A stretch of 64,000 nucleotides of DNA from Actinomycetota bacterium (lineage in GTDB: Bacteria; Actinomycetota; Acidimicrobiia; IMCC26256; PALSA-555), in assembly GCA_003140175.1 (NCBI GenBank), contig PLJD01000025.1:1-64000 (forward strand). Reading direction: 5' to 3'. This document shows positions 49,790-58,826 of the stretch, piece by piece. Positions within the stretch are counted from its first letter, which is position 1. Every line of letters begins with the position of its first letter. A model generated the notes under the pieces. That model had not been told where the DNA came from. It saw only the letters and a program-made list of their open reading frames with translations, and made no database searches. Position numbers and translations under genes: made by a program.

Positions 49790-50608
49790 TTACGCGGGCA
49801 CCGGCGATTCGCGGGACAACCCGACCGTCGCCTGGCACCTCTCAACCGCGCGAGCCAGGGTGTGCGAAAGCAAGACGAGCACGGCCCCACCAATCGCGTC
49901 GAGCACCCAGTGGTTCGCGGTCACGAGCACCGCCAGCACCATCAGGGTGGGATAGAGCAGGAGGGCAGCCTTCGCCCAGCGCCGGCGGAGCAGCGGCCAC
50001 AGCGCGATGGCTGCCCAGATCGCCCATCCGACGTGCAGGCTGGGCATGGCGGCGTACGGATTGGTGGAACCGGTCACCGATGGACCTGAGCTGGCGGTGG
50101 CGCTGACGAGGCTGGCGAGCGGCGTCTTGGTGAGGCTGAAGTACACCGTCGAGGTGTCGAGGAGGTGGCCCGTTCCCGTCACGAGTCGAGGTGGCATCAC
50201 GGGGTAGAGCCAGAAGCACAACGCGGCAAGGCCGAGCATGATCACGAAGACGTTGCGCCAGTGGCGGTAGCGCTGCGGAGCTCGGCGATACAGCATCACG
50301 AGCACGATCGGGGGGGCGACCAGGTGCAGGGAGTTGTACGAGACGTTGCACGCCGCCACGAGCCACGGAAGGTGCAGCGCCGCCGATTGGATGCCTCGTT
50401 CCAGGTTGAGGCCGAGCGTCCGCTCGACGCCGAACAGCGCCCGAGCGTGCTGGGACGCCTTGGCCGTGGCACCAGCCACGTGGGACCGCAGCTCGTCATA
50501 GAGCGCATAGACCCATAACAGGGCGACGATCTGCACCAGGCCGTGATGAGCACGGAAGAGCGCCTGGTCAGTGTCCGGCGCGGACGGGTTCGCGGTGAGC
50601 GTCGTCAT
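49790..50608 (-). CDS. PAP2-family membrane phosphatase
   Basis: The 272-residue membrane protein has about six helices and the three phosphatase motifs: motif 1 is weak, motif 2 AAMPSLHVGWA (His), and motif 3 VTANHWVLDAIGG (His and Asp). The fold acts on lipid phosphates such as undecaprenyl pyrophosphate or phosphatidic acid, or transfers inositol phosphate in Aur1-like enzymes; the spacing here resembles the inositolphosphotransferase group. ATG at 50608 is the first of the family-like region. It diverges from the TetR-sulfatase pair. Confidence 0.87.
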   Translation of the reverse strand: MTTLTANPSAPDTDQALFRAHHGLVQIVALLWVYALYDELRSHVAGATAKASQHARALFGVERTLGLNLERGIQSAALHLPWLVAACNVSYNSLHLVAPPIVLVMLYRRAPQRYRHWRNVFVIMLGLAALCFWLYPVMPPRLVTGTGHLLDTSTVYFSLTKTPLASLVSATASSGPSVTGSTNPYAAMPSLHVGWAIWAAIALWPLLRRRWAKAALLLYPTLMVLAVLVTANHWVLDAIGGAVLVLLSHTLARAVERCQATVGLSRESPVPA

Positions 50609-50847
50609 CCGACGGCGCCGCGGCGCGGGAACGACGCCCAGACCGGGCCGGCGGATCGGCAGCGGGCGGCGATCGGCGCCACCTCACCCTGGCGTGCGGG
50701 GGGCATGGGGATGGGTCGGCAATCCGGGCGCCGAACCTGAGCCGAGCGAGCCGGGCCGGTGCGCTGCCGCCGGGTTCGCGCCCCTCGCGCCGCTGGGCTC
50801 GGGGCCGATCCGCCGGCCCGGCCTGGACCCGGGGGCGCGAATACTTT

Positions 50848-50853
50848 TATTAT
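50848..50853 (+). promoter_or_regulatory. -10 box (TATTAT) in an AT-rich patch
   Basis: TATTAT lies in the only clearly AT-rich patch of the surrounding region and ends six bases before the GTG at 50860. Transcription would start at the GTG itself, giving a leaderless mRNA. It supports 50860 as the start. Confidence 0.6.
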
Positions 50854-50859
50854 CGCCGG

Positions 50860-51474
50860 GTGGCGACCGTGGAAATTCAGGTCCAGGCGTCAGTGCGGGA
50901 TCGGCTGCTCGAGGCGGCCGCCTCGGTGTTCGTGGAGCGGGGCTTTTGGGGGACCCGGGTTCAAGACATCGCCCGCGCGGCCGGGCTCAGCACCGGCGCG
51001 CTCTACTCGCAGTTCGACAGCAAGAGCGCGCTGCTGGCAGAGGCGGTGGCGACCCACGGAGAGTTCGCGCTCGCTGCGCTCGTGCGGGCGGCCGGCGCGC
51101 AGGATCAGTCTGGTGTCGCTCGGGCGGCCCGGCTCGGGAGCATGTTGAGTGGATCGGCCACCCCGCTCGACACGCTGTTGCTCGACGCGTTCGCGGCGGC
51201 CAGCCACGACGCCGAGGCGGCGCGGCGGCTCGGCCCGGGCCTCGACGAACTCCACGCCGCGGTCAGGGAGCGGATCGCGGCGATGCGCGCCAGCGGCGAG
51301 CTCTCCGACGAGGTCGCCGACGCTGCGGTCGTCGCGCTCGTCGAAGCGGTGATCCTGGGCACGGTGGTGATGCGCGCGACTCGGATGCCCTTGTCGGGTC
51401 TCGACGAGGCTTCGCAGCTGATGCGCCACCTCGTCCGGGCCCTGAGCGACGAACCCGGCACCGAAGAGGCCTGA
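50860..51474 (+). CDS. TetR-family transcriptional regulator
   Basis: The 204-residue protein has a TetR DNA-binding domain at about residues 8-58 (RDRLLEAAASVFVERGFWGT, then IARAAGLSTGALYSQF) and a helical ligand domain. The GTG start sits directly at the predicted transcription start (leaderless, box at 50848-50853). Its stop shares TGATG with the sulfatase start, so the regulator and the enzyme are in one transcription unit; it probably represses that unit and responds to the sulfatase substrate or product. Confidence 0.92.
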   Translation: MATVEIQVQASVRDRLLEAAASVFVERGFWGTRVQDIARAAGLSTGALYSQFDSKSALLAEAVATHGEFALAALVRAAGAQDQSGVARAARLGSMLSGSATPLDTLLLDAFAAASHDAEAARRLGPGLDELHAAVRERIAAMRASGELSDEVADAAVVALVEAVILGTVVMRATRMPLSGLDEASQLMRHLVRALSDEPGTEEA

Positions 51475-53087
51475 TGGGTCGAAACATCTTGTTCATCACG
51501 ACGGACCAGCAGCGCTACGACTCGCTGGGCTGCAACGGGGGGACGATCGCGCGAACCCCGGTCGTCGATGGCCTGGCCAGCGAGGGGATCAACTTCCGCG
51601 GTGCGTACTGCAACTCGACCGTGTGCACCCCGGCCCGTTCCACGATTCTGACCGGGCAGTACATCCGGACCCACGGCGCCATTGCGAACGGCGTCCCGCT
51701 ACCCGTCGACGCTCCCAGCGTGGCGGCGTACCTGGGCGAGCGAGCCGGCTACCGAACCGCGCTGCTCGGCAAGGCGCACTTCGAGCCCGGCCTCGACCTT
51801 CAGGCGGACTACCAAGAGACCCAGCTCGGTCGGAGTGGCGAGACCGGACCCATGCGCGGATTCGAGCACGTCGAACTCGTGATGCACGGCGCCCTTCCCC
51901 CACTCCACTACTCGCGGTGGCTTCAGGAGCACCATCCCGAGCACATGGGCAGCTACGTGCGTGTCCTCAGCGCGGAGCGTGGCGGCGACACCGGGATGAT
52001 CGAGACCAAGAACAACCCGATCCCGCGAGCCTGGTACCACACCGACTGGGTCGCCGATCGGACCGTCGCCTACCTCGACGGCCTCGCCGCCGACGACGAC
52101 TGGTTCGTCTGGATGAGCTTCCCGGATCCCCACCATCCATGGGACCCACCCGCCGAGGAGCTGCACCGGGTCGACTGGCACGACCTGCCCCTGCCGGCGG
52201 GCCACCCGGGCTCGGACGAAGCCGTGCGCAGCGTGCTCGAGCGCAAGCCCGCGCACTGGCTCGCGTGCTGGGAGGGCCGCTTTATCAATCAGGAAGGCGG
52301 ACCCGCCAGCTACCGACCGGCCCGCGTCACCGACGACCAGTTCCGAGAAATCAACGCCAAGACCCACGTCATGAACGAGCTCATCGACGAGGCCTGCGGA
52401 CGAGTCCTGGACCGGGTCGCGGCCCGTGGCTGGACCGACCGCACCGACGTCTTCTTCACGACCGACCACGGCGAGCTGCAGGGAGACCTCGGCCTGCTCT
52501 TCAAGGGTCCCTTCCACGTCGAGTCGCTCATGCACATCCCGCTCGTGTGGCGTCCCGCCCCCGGGGCGGCCGTCTCCGCCGACGAGGTAAACGAGCCGGT
52601 CGGACAGGTCGATCTCGCCCCGACGTTCTGTCAGATCGCGGGCGTTTCCCCCCCAGACTGGATGCAGGGCGCGGCCCTGCCCCGCGCCGGCGGATCCGAC
52701 CGGGAACGGGCACTGTGCGAATGGGACAGCCAGTTCCCCGGATACGGCATGCATCTCCGATCGATCGTGCGCGACGGCTGGCTCTGCACCGCCTACGAGC
52801 CGACGACCAGGAACCAACCCAACGGGCTCGAGCGATGGTTTGCGAACCTCCCGCCCCAGGTCCGCGAGCTGCTCGGCGTCGACGACAACCCGATGGGTCC
52901 CCAGAGCCCGATCGACTACGACGGAACCGAAGGCGAGCTGTACAACCTCGCCGACGACCCGCACCAGTTCGAGAACCTCTGGGACGACCCGAACCACCGA
53001 TCGACGCGCCGTGACCTGGTCGCGGATCTCTATGACAGCTTGCCCGAGCCGCGCCCCGAGCCGCTGCTCGTGGCCCGGCCGGCATAA
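51474..53087 (+). CDS. Type I arylsulfatase-family hydrolase
   Basis: This 537-residue formylglycine-dependent sulfatase has the metal motif ITTDQQRYDSLGC at the N-terminus and the modification site CTPAR with Cys51, which must become formylglycine. The second metal motif TTDHGELQGDLGL lies near residue 325, and a C-terminal subdomain follows. No signal peptide is present. It lies just after the TetR gene with TGATG overlap, so it is regulated by it; the substrate may be a sulfate ester, phosphonate monoester or related compound. A formylglycine-generating enzyme is not in the window. Confidence 0.9.
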   Translation: MGRNILFITTDQQRYDSLGCNGGTIARTPVVDGLASEGINFRGAYCNSTVCTPARSTILTGQYIRTHGAIANGVPLPVDAPSVAAYLGERAGYRTALLGKAHFEPGLDLQADYQETQLGRSGETGPMRGFEHVELVMHGALPPLHYSRWLQEHHPEHMGSYVRVLSAERGGDTGMIETKNNPIPRAWYHTDWVADRTVAYLDGLAADDDWFVWMSFPDPHHPWDPPAEELHRVDWHDLPLPAGHPGSDEAVRSVLERKPAHWLACWEGRFINQEGGPASYRPARVTDDQFREINAKTHVMNELIDEACGRVLDRVAARGWTDRTDVFFTTDHGELQGDLGLLFKGPFHVESLMHIPLVWRPAPGAAVSADEVNEPVGQVDLAPTFCQIAGVSPPDWMQGAALPRAGGSDRERALCEWDSQFPGYGMHLRSIVRDGWLCTAYEPTTRNQPNGLERWFANLPPQVRELLGVDDNPMGPQSPIDYDGTEGELYNLADDPHQFENLWDDPNHRSTRRDLVADLYDSLPEPRPEPLLVARPA

Positions 53088-53115
53088 CCGACGATCACGC
53101 CGCGAGGAGCACGAC

Positions 53116-53508
53116 ATGCCGATCCAGCCGACCCGGGAGCAGATCCAGGATCTGGTGTCGAGCGACCACGAGGGCCCGGTCGTCATGCTCAACCTGCTGC
53201 GCTTCCGCGACCAGTCCAACGACGGTGCTGGCAGCGGGCGGGACTCCTACGGCCGTTACGGCGACTCGGTCCGTTCGCTCCTCGAGGCCGCGGGCGGCCG
53301 CGTGCTCTGGCAGGGCCGGGCGGATTCGGTGGTGATCGGAGACGAGGCCGACGCCTGGGACGCGGTGATCCTCGTGGAGTATCCATCCCGAGCCCGGTTC
53401 CTCGACATGGTGTCCAAGCCCGACTACCAAGAAGTGTCGTCGCATCGGACCAACGCCCTGGTCGACTCGCGACTGATCGCGTGCACGGAGGTCTTCCGCT
53501 CCACCTGA
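53116..53508 (+). CDS. DUF1330-like protein
   Basis: This 130-residue single-domain protein has PVVMLNLLRFRD near the start and YGDSVRSLLEAAGGRVLW with VILVEYPSRARFLDMVSKPDYQEV, the ferredoxin-like dimer fold of the DUF1330/EthD-type family. Function is unknown; the fold often sits beside hydrolases in catabolic units. The ATG at 53116 follows GAGGAG and starts 28 bases after the sulfatase stop, so it likely belongs to the same transcript. Confidence 0.85.
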   Translation: MPIQPTREQIQDLVSSDHEGPVVMLNLLRFRDQSNDGAGSGRDSYGRYGDSVRSLLEAAGGRVLWQGRADSVVIGDEADAWDAVILVEYPSRARFLDMVSKPDYQEVSSHRTNALVDSRLIACTEVFRST

Positions 53509-53671
53509 GCGGGGCGCCACTCGGGTTGCGAGTCGCGTGACCATCGGCACATTTCGTACCGACGCGCGGATCCGGTAATAGCCACACCGCCGAGACTTCC
53601 TAGAGTGTGCGACGAGCGCGCTCCCTCGTGACGGCCGACCCGGCCACGGACGCGCCGAGAGGAGCCCAATC

Positions 53672-54649
53672 GTGCGAGCGGCGCGCTGTGTCGCCTACGG
53701 GCCGCCGGAGAACATCGTCGTCGAGGACCTTCCTGACCCTTCGGTGAGCGCCGGCCAGGCGCTCGTGCAGATCCGCGCCGCGGCGGTCAACTTCCCCGAC
53801 GTGCTGATGGTCGCCGACCAGTACCAGATCTCGCTGCCCGTTCCGTTCATCCCGGGCAGCGAGTTCGCGGGCGTCGTGACCGCGGTCGGCGACGACGTCA
53901 CCGAGGTCAGCGTCGGCGAGCGCGTCTTCGGGAGCGGCTTCGCCGGCGCCTTCGCCGAGCAGGTCGCCTTGCCGGCCACGATGCTGCGCCAAGTCCCCGA
54001 TTCGATCCGTTTCGACGAGGCAGCGGCGTTCGGCGTCGCTCACACCACCGCGTACCACGCCCTGCGCAGCGTCGCCGAGGTCACCCCGGGAGAGTGGGTC
54101 GTGGTCCTGGGGGCCGCCGGCGGCGTCGGTCTCGCCGCGGTGGACGTCGCCCGGGCGTTCGGGGCGCGGGTCCTCGCGGCGGCGTCCAGCGCCGAGAAAT
54201 TGGCGCTGTGCACCCAGCGGGGCGCCGAGGCGGTCGTGAACTACGACACCGAGAACCTCAAGGAGCGGATCAAGGAGCTCACCGACGGCGGGGCCGACGT
54301 CGTCATCGACCCGGTCGGTGGCCCGTACTCTGAAGCGGCCCTCCGGGCGACCCGATGGGGTGGACGCTTCGTGGTCGTCGGCTTCGCCTCCGGCGAGATT
54401 CCCCGCATCCCCTTGAACCTGGTGCTCCTCAAGGGAGTCATCATCAAGGGGTTCGAGGTCCGCACCTTCGCGCAGCACGCACCCGACGCGGCGCGTCGCG
54501 ACCACGACGAGCTCCACGCGCGGTTCCAGAGCGGACAGCTGCGGCCCTACGTGTCCGCGACGTTCCCGTTGGCCGAAGTCGGCGCTGCGCTCCGCTCGGT
54601 CGCGGACCGGCGAGCCCTCGGCAAGGTGATCGTGGACCCCACCCGATGA
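53672..54649 (+). CDS. Zinc-independent quinone oxidoreductase (MDR family)
   Basis: The 325-residue protein lacks zinc-binding Cys clusters. It has NFPDVLMVADQYQ and PFIPGSEFAGVV in the N-terminal catalytic domain and the NADPH motif VVVLGAAGGVGLAAV (about 142-156). HTTAYHALR and VYGPVGGPYSE-like segments fit NADPH:quinone reductase/enoyl-CoA reductase-type MDRs. The start is GTG at 53672 preceded by GAGGAG. It is probably a separate unit from the DUF1330 gene (163-bp gap). The substrate is an enone or quinone. Confidence 0.9.
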   Translation: MRAARCVAYGPPENIVVEDLPDPSVSAGQALVQIRAAAVNFPDVLMVADQYQISLPVPFIPGSEFAGVVTAVGDDVTEVSVGERVFGSGFAGAFAEQVALPATMLRQVPDSIRFDEAAAFGVAHTTAYHALRSVAEVTPGEWVVVLGAAGGVGLAAVDVARAFGARVLAAASSAEKLALCTQRGAEAVVNYDTENLKERIKELTDGGADVVIDPVGGPYSEAALRATRWGGRFVVVGFASGEIPRIPLNLVLLKGVIIKGFEVRTFAQHAPDAARRDHDELHARFQSGQLRPYVSATFPLAEVGAALRSVADRRALGKVIVDPTR

Positions 54650-54742
54650 CCGCGGCGGCCCGCCGGGTCTGAACCCGTGAAGCTCGGATCATCAGCGCCG
54701 GGTGTCGCCGCGCGGCTCCCGTCGCGCTCGACGGCTGCCGCG

Positions 54743-54748
54743 TAATCT
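54743..54748 (+). promoter_or_regulatory. -10 box (TAATCT), leaderless start
   Basis: TAATCT ends six bases before the ATG at 54755; transcription would begin at the start codon. No ribosome site precedes this ATG, consistent with leaderless expression. Confidence 0.55.
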
Positions 54749-54754
54749 GGGCGC

Positions 54755-55513
54755 ATGAATCGGGCGCAGCGGGTCGCCGCCGCCGCGGTCCTCCTCGGCG
54801 TGCTGGGAATGTGGACCGCAGGTTCGGCCGCGGCGGTGCAGCCGCCGACCGCCGCGACATCGCTGGTCGCCGTGAACGTCGTCTCGTGCCAGGTCCAGTT
54901 CGGTGCGCCCGGCACGGCCCCCGCGTGGTCGCCGTCGAGTCTTGCGGTCACCCTCCCGGCACGCACCGCGGCCCGGGTCAGCTTCTATTCGGACGGGTTC
55001 GTGACGGTGCTCGGACCGAAAGGATGGGACTGTTCAGGACTCGAGGCCGCCGACGGAGGCCAGAGCCTCAGCGTGTTCCCCGCCGCTCAGCGCAATCCAC
55101 TCAGCGCCGAGAACCTGCCGGCCAGCGCAGCCGGGGTCACCGTCAGGCTCGACTACACGGGCCACGGTCCTGGCGCCGGGCTGGTGTGCGCGCTGTTCCC
55201 CGGGACCCAAGCCGCCTCCATCGCCGACTCGACCGGCGGCTGCGCCGCGGTGCCTCGGGCCGAACTGGTGCAGCATCTCAGCGCCGACGTCGCCAGGTTC
55301 GTCGACGCCCCGAGGGTGAAGGGATCCGGCGAGCCGTCCGGGGGCCGGAACGCCTCCACGGGTGTCGTGATCTTCCCGCAGCTCCACCCCGAGCCGGGCT
55401 CGGTGAACGTCGCCAAGGCCAGCTGCACGCTGCCGACCACGTCGAGCTCCCTCTGCGGACCCATCATCGGCGACTTCGTCGCGCGCGACCTCCCCCGCGA
55501 GCCGGCGAGCTGA
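54755..55513 (+). CDS. Secreted protein of unknown function
   Basis: This 252-residue protein begins with a signal peptide (MNRAQRVAAAAVLLGVLGMW, then TAGSAAAV with an Ala-x-Ala cleavage site). The mature part has six Cys, with WDCSGLEAADGG, LVCALFPGT and GGCAAVPRAEL among the sites, suggesting disulfides, and a Pro/Ser-rich composition. No known domain was recognised. The gene is expressed from a -10 box directly at its start and is alone between two unrelated genes. Confidence 0.75.
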   Translation: MNRAQRVAAAAVLLGVLGMWTAGSAAAVQPPTAATSLVAVNVVSCQVQFGAPGTAPAWSPSSLAVTLPARTAARVSFYSDGFVTVLGPKGWDCSGLEAADGGQSLSVFPAAQRNPLSAENLPASAAGVTVRLDYTGHGPGAGLVCALFPGTQAASIADSTGGCAAVPRAELVQHLSADVARFVDAPRVKGSGEPSGGRNASTGVVIFPQLHPEPGSVNVAKASCTLPTTSSSLCGPIIGDFVARDLPREPAS

Positions 55514-55668
55514 GCGGTCACCGGCGTCGGCGACGACGCGCTGACCGCCCGCGATGCCCCGCCTCGAGGTCCTCGTACCGGCAGTGATCGACGGGTCGGC
55601 CAGAGGAAGTCCCGGCCGCGACGATGGGCCCGTCGCTACGCTCGAACCAGTAGGAGCCGAGGAGACCA

Positions 55669-56406
55669 ATGACCACGCTCATCTTGCTGCGCCACGGTGA
55701 GAGCACGTGGAACCTCGAGAATCGCTTCACCGGCTGGGTCGACGTCGACCTTTCCACGGCGGGTGAGCGCGAGGCGGTCGACGGCGGCCGGCTGCTGCAG
55801 GCCCGTGACTGTCTCCCCGACGTGGTCCACACCTCGCTGCAGCTCCGCGCGATCCGCACCGCGGAGCTCGCGCTGCGGGCGTGTGATCGGCTGTGGATCC
55901 CGGTTCGCCGGTCGTGGCGGCTCAACGAGCGCCACTACGGCGCGCTGCAAGGCTTGAACAAGAGGGAGACCGCGGAGAAGTTCGGCCCGGAGAAGGTGAA
56001 GACCTGGCGGCGCTCGTACACGACGCGACCACCACCACTCGCGGCCGACGACCCGTCGCATCCCCGCTTCGACCCGCGATACGGGTCGCTTCCCGCCGAT
56101 GCGCTGCCGGCGGCGGAGTGCCTCGCGGATGTGGTGGTGCGCATGCTGCCGTACTGGTATGACGGGATCGTGCCGGATCTCGTCGCCGGGCGCGTCGTGC
56201 TGGTGGCCGCCCACGGCAACTCGCTCCGCGCGTTGATCAAGCACCTCGATGACCTGTCCGACGACGAGGTGGTCGAGCTCAACGTGCCGACCGGGCAGCC
56301 GCTGGTCTACGAGCTCGACGACCGTCTCGAGGTCGCGTCCCGCGGCTACCTCGACCCGGAGGCGGCCGCGGCTGCGGCGGCGCTGGTCGCCAAGCAAGCC
56401 GGCTAA
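55669..56406 (+). CDS. gpmA: 2,3-bisphosphoglycerate-dependent phosphoglycerate mutase
   Basis: This 245-residue enzyme interconverts 3- and 2-phosphoglycerate in glycolysis. It has the phospho-His motif LLRHGES with His9, the [10 protein letters not shown] substrate loop, [15 protein letters not shown] and a second catalytic His in VAAHGNSLR. Length and all active-site segments match GpmA. GGAGCCGAGGAG gives a good ribosome site and TACGCT at 55637-55642 a possible -10 box. It is a housekeeping gene with no functional neighbours. Confidence 0.95.
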   Translation: MTTLILLRHGESTWNLENRFTGWVDVDLSTAGEREAVDGGRLLQARDCLPDVVHTSLQLRAIRTAELALRACDRLWIPVRRSWRLNERHYGALQGLNKRETAEKFGPEKVKTWRRSYTTRPPPLAADDPSHPRFDPRYGSLPADALPAAECLADVVVRMLPYWYDGIVPDLVAGRVVLVAAHGNSLRALIKHLDDLSDDEVVELNVPTGQPLVYELDDRLEVASRGYLDPEAAAAAAALVAKQAG

Positions 56407-56469
56407 GACGCCCGGGTCGCCCCAACCCGGCGACAACCCCGACCGTGGGCGATGGGTACGACCTCGCCG

Positions 56470-57378
56470 CTAGCCGGGGATCAAGACGAGCTTGCCGCGC
56501 ATGTGGTCACCCTCGACGATCTCGTGCGCACGGGCTGCCTCGTCGAGCGGGATCCGCTCCTGGATCTCGACCCGGACGCTGCCTTCGTCGATGAGCCGAG
56601 CCGCCGCCGCGAGGCGCTCGGCGGTGATCGACGCCGAGAAGCTGCTGACCGTCACGGCGTCTCGGCCGGACGGTGGGCCCGGGGACGTGATGATGGTCAC
56701 GGCCCGACCGCCGTCGCGTACCGCTTGGAGGCACCCGTCCCAGGTGGGACCGCCGACGCAGTCGAACGCCGCGTCGACGCCCCGGGCGCGCTCGACCCAG
56801 TCGCCGTGGTAGTCGAGGACCTCGTTCGCGCCGAGGTTGCGGAGGAACTCGTCGTTGCCGGGGCTCGCCGTCGCGACGACGCGCGCGCCTCGCGCCTTGG
56901 CGATCTGCACCACGAAGAGGCCGACGCCGCCTGCGGCACCGGCCACGAGCACCGAGTCGCCCGCGGCGACATGCAGGTGGTCGTCGAGCCCCTCGATCGC
57001 GGTGCCCGCACCGATCGGGACCGCACCGGCTGCCTCGAGGTCGAGCCCGCCGGGTGCCTGGGTGAGGCCGTCGGCACCAACGACCGCGTACTCGGCGTAG
57101 CCGCCGAAGAATCCGGTTCTTCCGAACACCGGCTCACCGATCGTGAAGGTCGTGCTGGCGTCGCCGAGCGCGGTGACCAGGCCGGACACCTCGGCGCCGG
57201 GAACGTAGGGGAAGTCTTGGGGCCCGAACAGTCCCTGGCGCATCTTGGTGTCCCAGGGGCCGACCCCGGCTCCGGTGACCTCGATCAGCACCTGCCCCGG
57301 ACCCGGGCTGGGGGTCGCCACCTCGGCGGGCACGAGGACCGATGGCGGACCGAACTCCGAGACGGTGATGGCTCGCAT
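56470..57378 (-). CDS. NADP-dependent MDR oxidoreductase
   Basis: The 302-residue quinone reductase-type enzyme lacks zinc ligands. It has MRAITVSEFGPPSVL at the start, DFPYVPGAEVSGLV, and the NADPH motif VLVAGAAGGVGLFVVQ. The sequence differs from the MDR at 53672, so it is not a recent duplicate. Ends converge with gpmA. The SDR at 57494 lies upstream on the same strand, 115 bases away, so the two may be cotranscribed. Substrate unknown. Confidence 0.88.
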   Translation of the reverse strand: MRAITVSEFGPPSVLVPAEVATPSPGPGQVLIEVTGAGVGPWDTKMRQGLFGPQDFPYVPGAEVSGLVTALGDASTTFTIGEPVFGRTGFFGGYAEYAVVGADGLTQAPGGLDLEAAGAVPIGAGTAIEGLDDHLHVAAGDSVLVAGAAGGVGLFVVQIAKARGARVVATASPGNDEFLRNLGANEVLDYHGDWVERARGVDAAFDCVGGPTWDGCLQAVRDGGRAVTIITSPGPPSGRDAVTVSSFSASITAERLAAAARLIDEGSVRVEIQERIPLDEAARAHEIVEGDHMRGKLVLIPG

Positions 57379-57493
57379 GGCTTGAACCTACCCAACTGGC
57401 ACGGCGTTTCGTGACATCAGCGAACAAATTCGCTGGCGGCTGCGGTGTCGCGTGCCGTCGGGTCCGCCCTCGCGGCGTGGCGACTGAGCCGCG

Positions 57494-58336
57494 CTACGAA
57501 GCGGGGGCTCCGGCGTCAGCCACGAAGTGGCCGAGCCCGTCGGGTGTCGTCGAGCGTGGGGGATGCCACGCCGTGCCCATGTGTCCGCCTCCGTCGGCGA
57601 ACAGCGTGTGACCGGTGATATAGCCCCCGTCGTCGCTGGCCAGGAACAATGCGACGCCTCCGAGGTCCTGTTCGGGGTCGCCCATCCGTCGCAGCGGGAT
57701 CGTCGCTTCCGCGCCTCGGGCCTGGTCGGGGTTCTGCTCAGCCCAGGCGCGGTAACCCTCGGATGCCGCGCCGGGTGCGATGGCGTTGACCGTGATGTTG
57801 TGCTCTCCCCACTCCCGGGCCGCGCTGCGCGTGAGCCCTCGGATGCCCTCTTTCGTGGCGTTGTAGTCGACCGAGTACCACGCGCCGGTCACCCCGTTCA
57901 ACGAGCAGAAATTGATGATGCGACCGAAGTGCTGCTCGCGCATGTGGGGAAACACGGCCTGCATGGACCAGAAGCTGGCCCACAGCCCCGTCTCCAGCGA
58001 GCGGGCCATCATGTCGTCGGTTTTCTCCTCGAGTGGCACGAGCGGCGTGTATCCCTGCGCGTTGTTGACCAGGATGTCCACTCGGCCCTCGGACTCCACC
58101 GTCTCGCGAACCATCCGCTCGACGTCGGGTCGGCGTCCGACGTCGACGTGGGAGAATCGCGCCGCGGCACCGAACTCAGTGGACAGCTCGTTCGCGGTGC
58201 GCTCGCCGAAGTCCTCGCGGACGTCGACGACGACGACGTGGCAACCCTCGCGGGCGAACCGGCGTGCGATGCCACGGCCGATCCCCATCCCAGCGCCGGT
58301 CACGATCGCGATCCGACCGCTGAGTCGGTCCCCCAT
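57494..58336 (-). CDS. Short-chain dehydrogenase/reductase
   Basis: This 280-residue classical SDR has TGAGMGIG at residues 12-19, VDVRED for cofactor binding (Asp suggests NAD), NNAQG in the NNAG position, and the active-site Tyr in YNATK with a Ser about 13 residues earlier. The C-terminal tail, after FLASDDGGYITGHTLFADGG, has about 30 extra residues beyond the family norm. ATG at 58336 is the first good start; the upstream frame to 58609 is Arg-rich. The nearest upstream unit is a 44-residue open frame. Confidence 0.9.
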   Translation of the reverse strand: MGDRLSGRIAIVTGAGMGIGRGIARRFAREGCHVVVVDVREDFGERTANELSTEFGAAARFSHVDVGRRPDVERMVRETVESEGRVDILVNNAQGYTPLVPLEEKTDDMMARSLETGLWASFWSMQAVFPHMREQHFGRIINFCSLNGVTGAWYSVDYNATKEGIRGLTRSAAREWGEHNITVNAIAPGAASEGYRAWAEQNPDQARGAEATIPLRRMGDPEQDLGGVALFLASDDGGYITGHTLFADGGGHMGTAWHPPRSTTPDGLGHFVADAGAPAS

Positions 58337-58562
58337 GGCACGCTCCCATCGCCGCTGCTGGGTCGAACTTACGAGCGCGGCGAGCAGGTTGCCAGCCTGC
58401 GCACCGTCCGACGCGTGCGTCGCACACGCACGCGTCGGCCGGGAACGTTCGAGCGGAGCGTACGACGGGCCGACGGGGCGCCGTTCGAGAAGACCGGCTC
58501 CGTCGCCGAGGTTCCGCTGGGCGTCGACCTCGTCGAGGGCGAGACGCCGCGGGTCAGGCTGC

Positions 58563-58697
58563 TCAGCCGACTGGCTTGCCGCCGTGGTGTTGACTCCACG
58601 GGTGCTCACTCGGGTAGGGCTGCTCCGGTAGCTGCCAGACGAGCCGACGGGCCCACCGGCACAGGCGTTCCGTGAGGTGCTGTGGCTGCTCCTTCAT
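58563..58697 (-). CDS. Possible 44-residue protein
   Basis: An ATG at 58697 with AAGGGG six bases upstream opens a short frame encoding 44 residues, with LTERLCRWARRLVWQLPEQ in its first half and a Pro/His-rich tail. The composition is not that of random GC-rich frames. A second in-frame ATG at 58718 lacks a ribosome site. It may be a small regulator or leader for the SDR downstream. The remainder of the gap (58337-58562 and 58698-58826) shows no other gene. Confidence 0.4.
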   Translation of the reverse strand: MKEQPQHLTERLCRWARRLVWQLPEQPYPSEHPWSQHHGGKPVG

Positions 58698-58826
58698 TGC
58701 TGACCCCTTCTTCCCCATCCTGACTATCTGTCCGTAGTCCAAGGAACGCCGCGGAGGGCCCCGACGTTCCTGGGCGGGCCCCGGGCCCCGGCGCGCCGCT
58801 TGACCGGCGGGCGTTCGAGGCCCACC

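Noticed and set aside
50571-51473. N-terminal extension of the sulfatase frame
   Set aside because: The frame is open but overlaps the TetR gene completely and reads as Arg/Gly noise; the metal-binding motif begins directly after ATG 51474.
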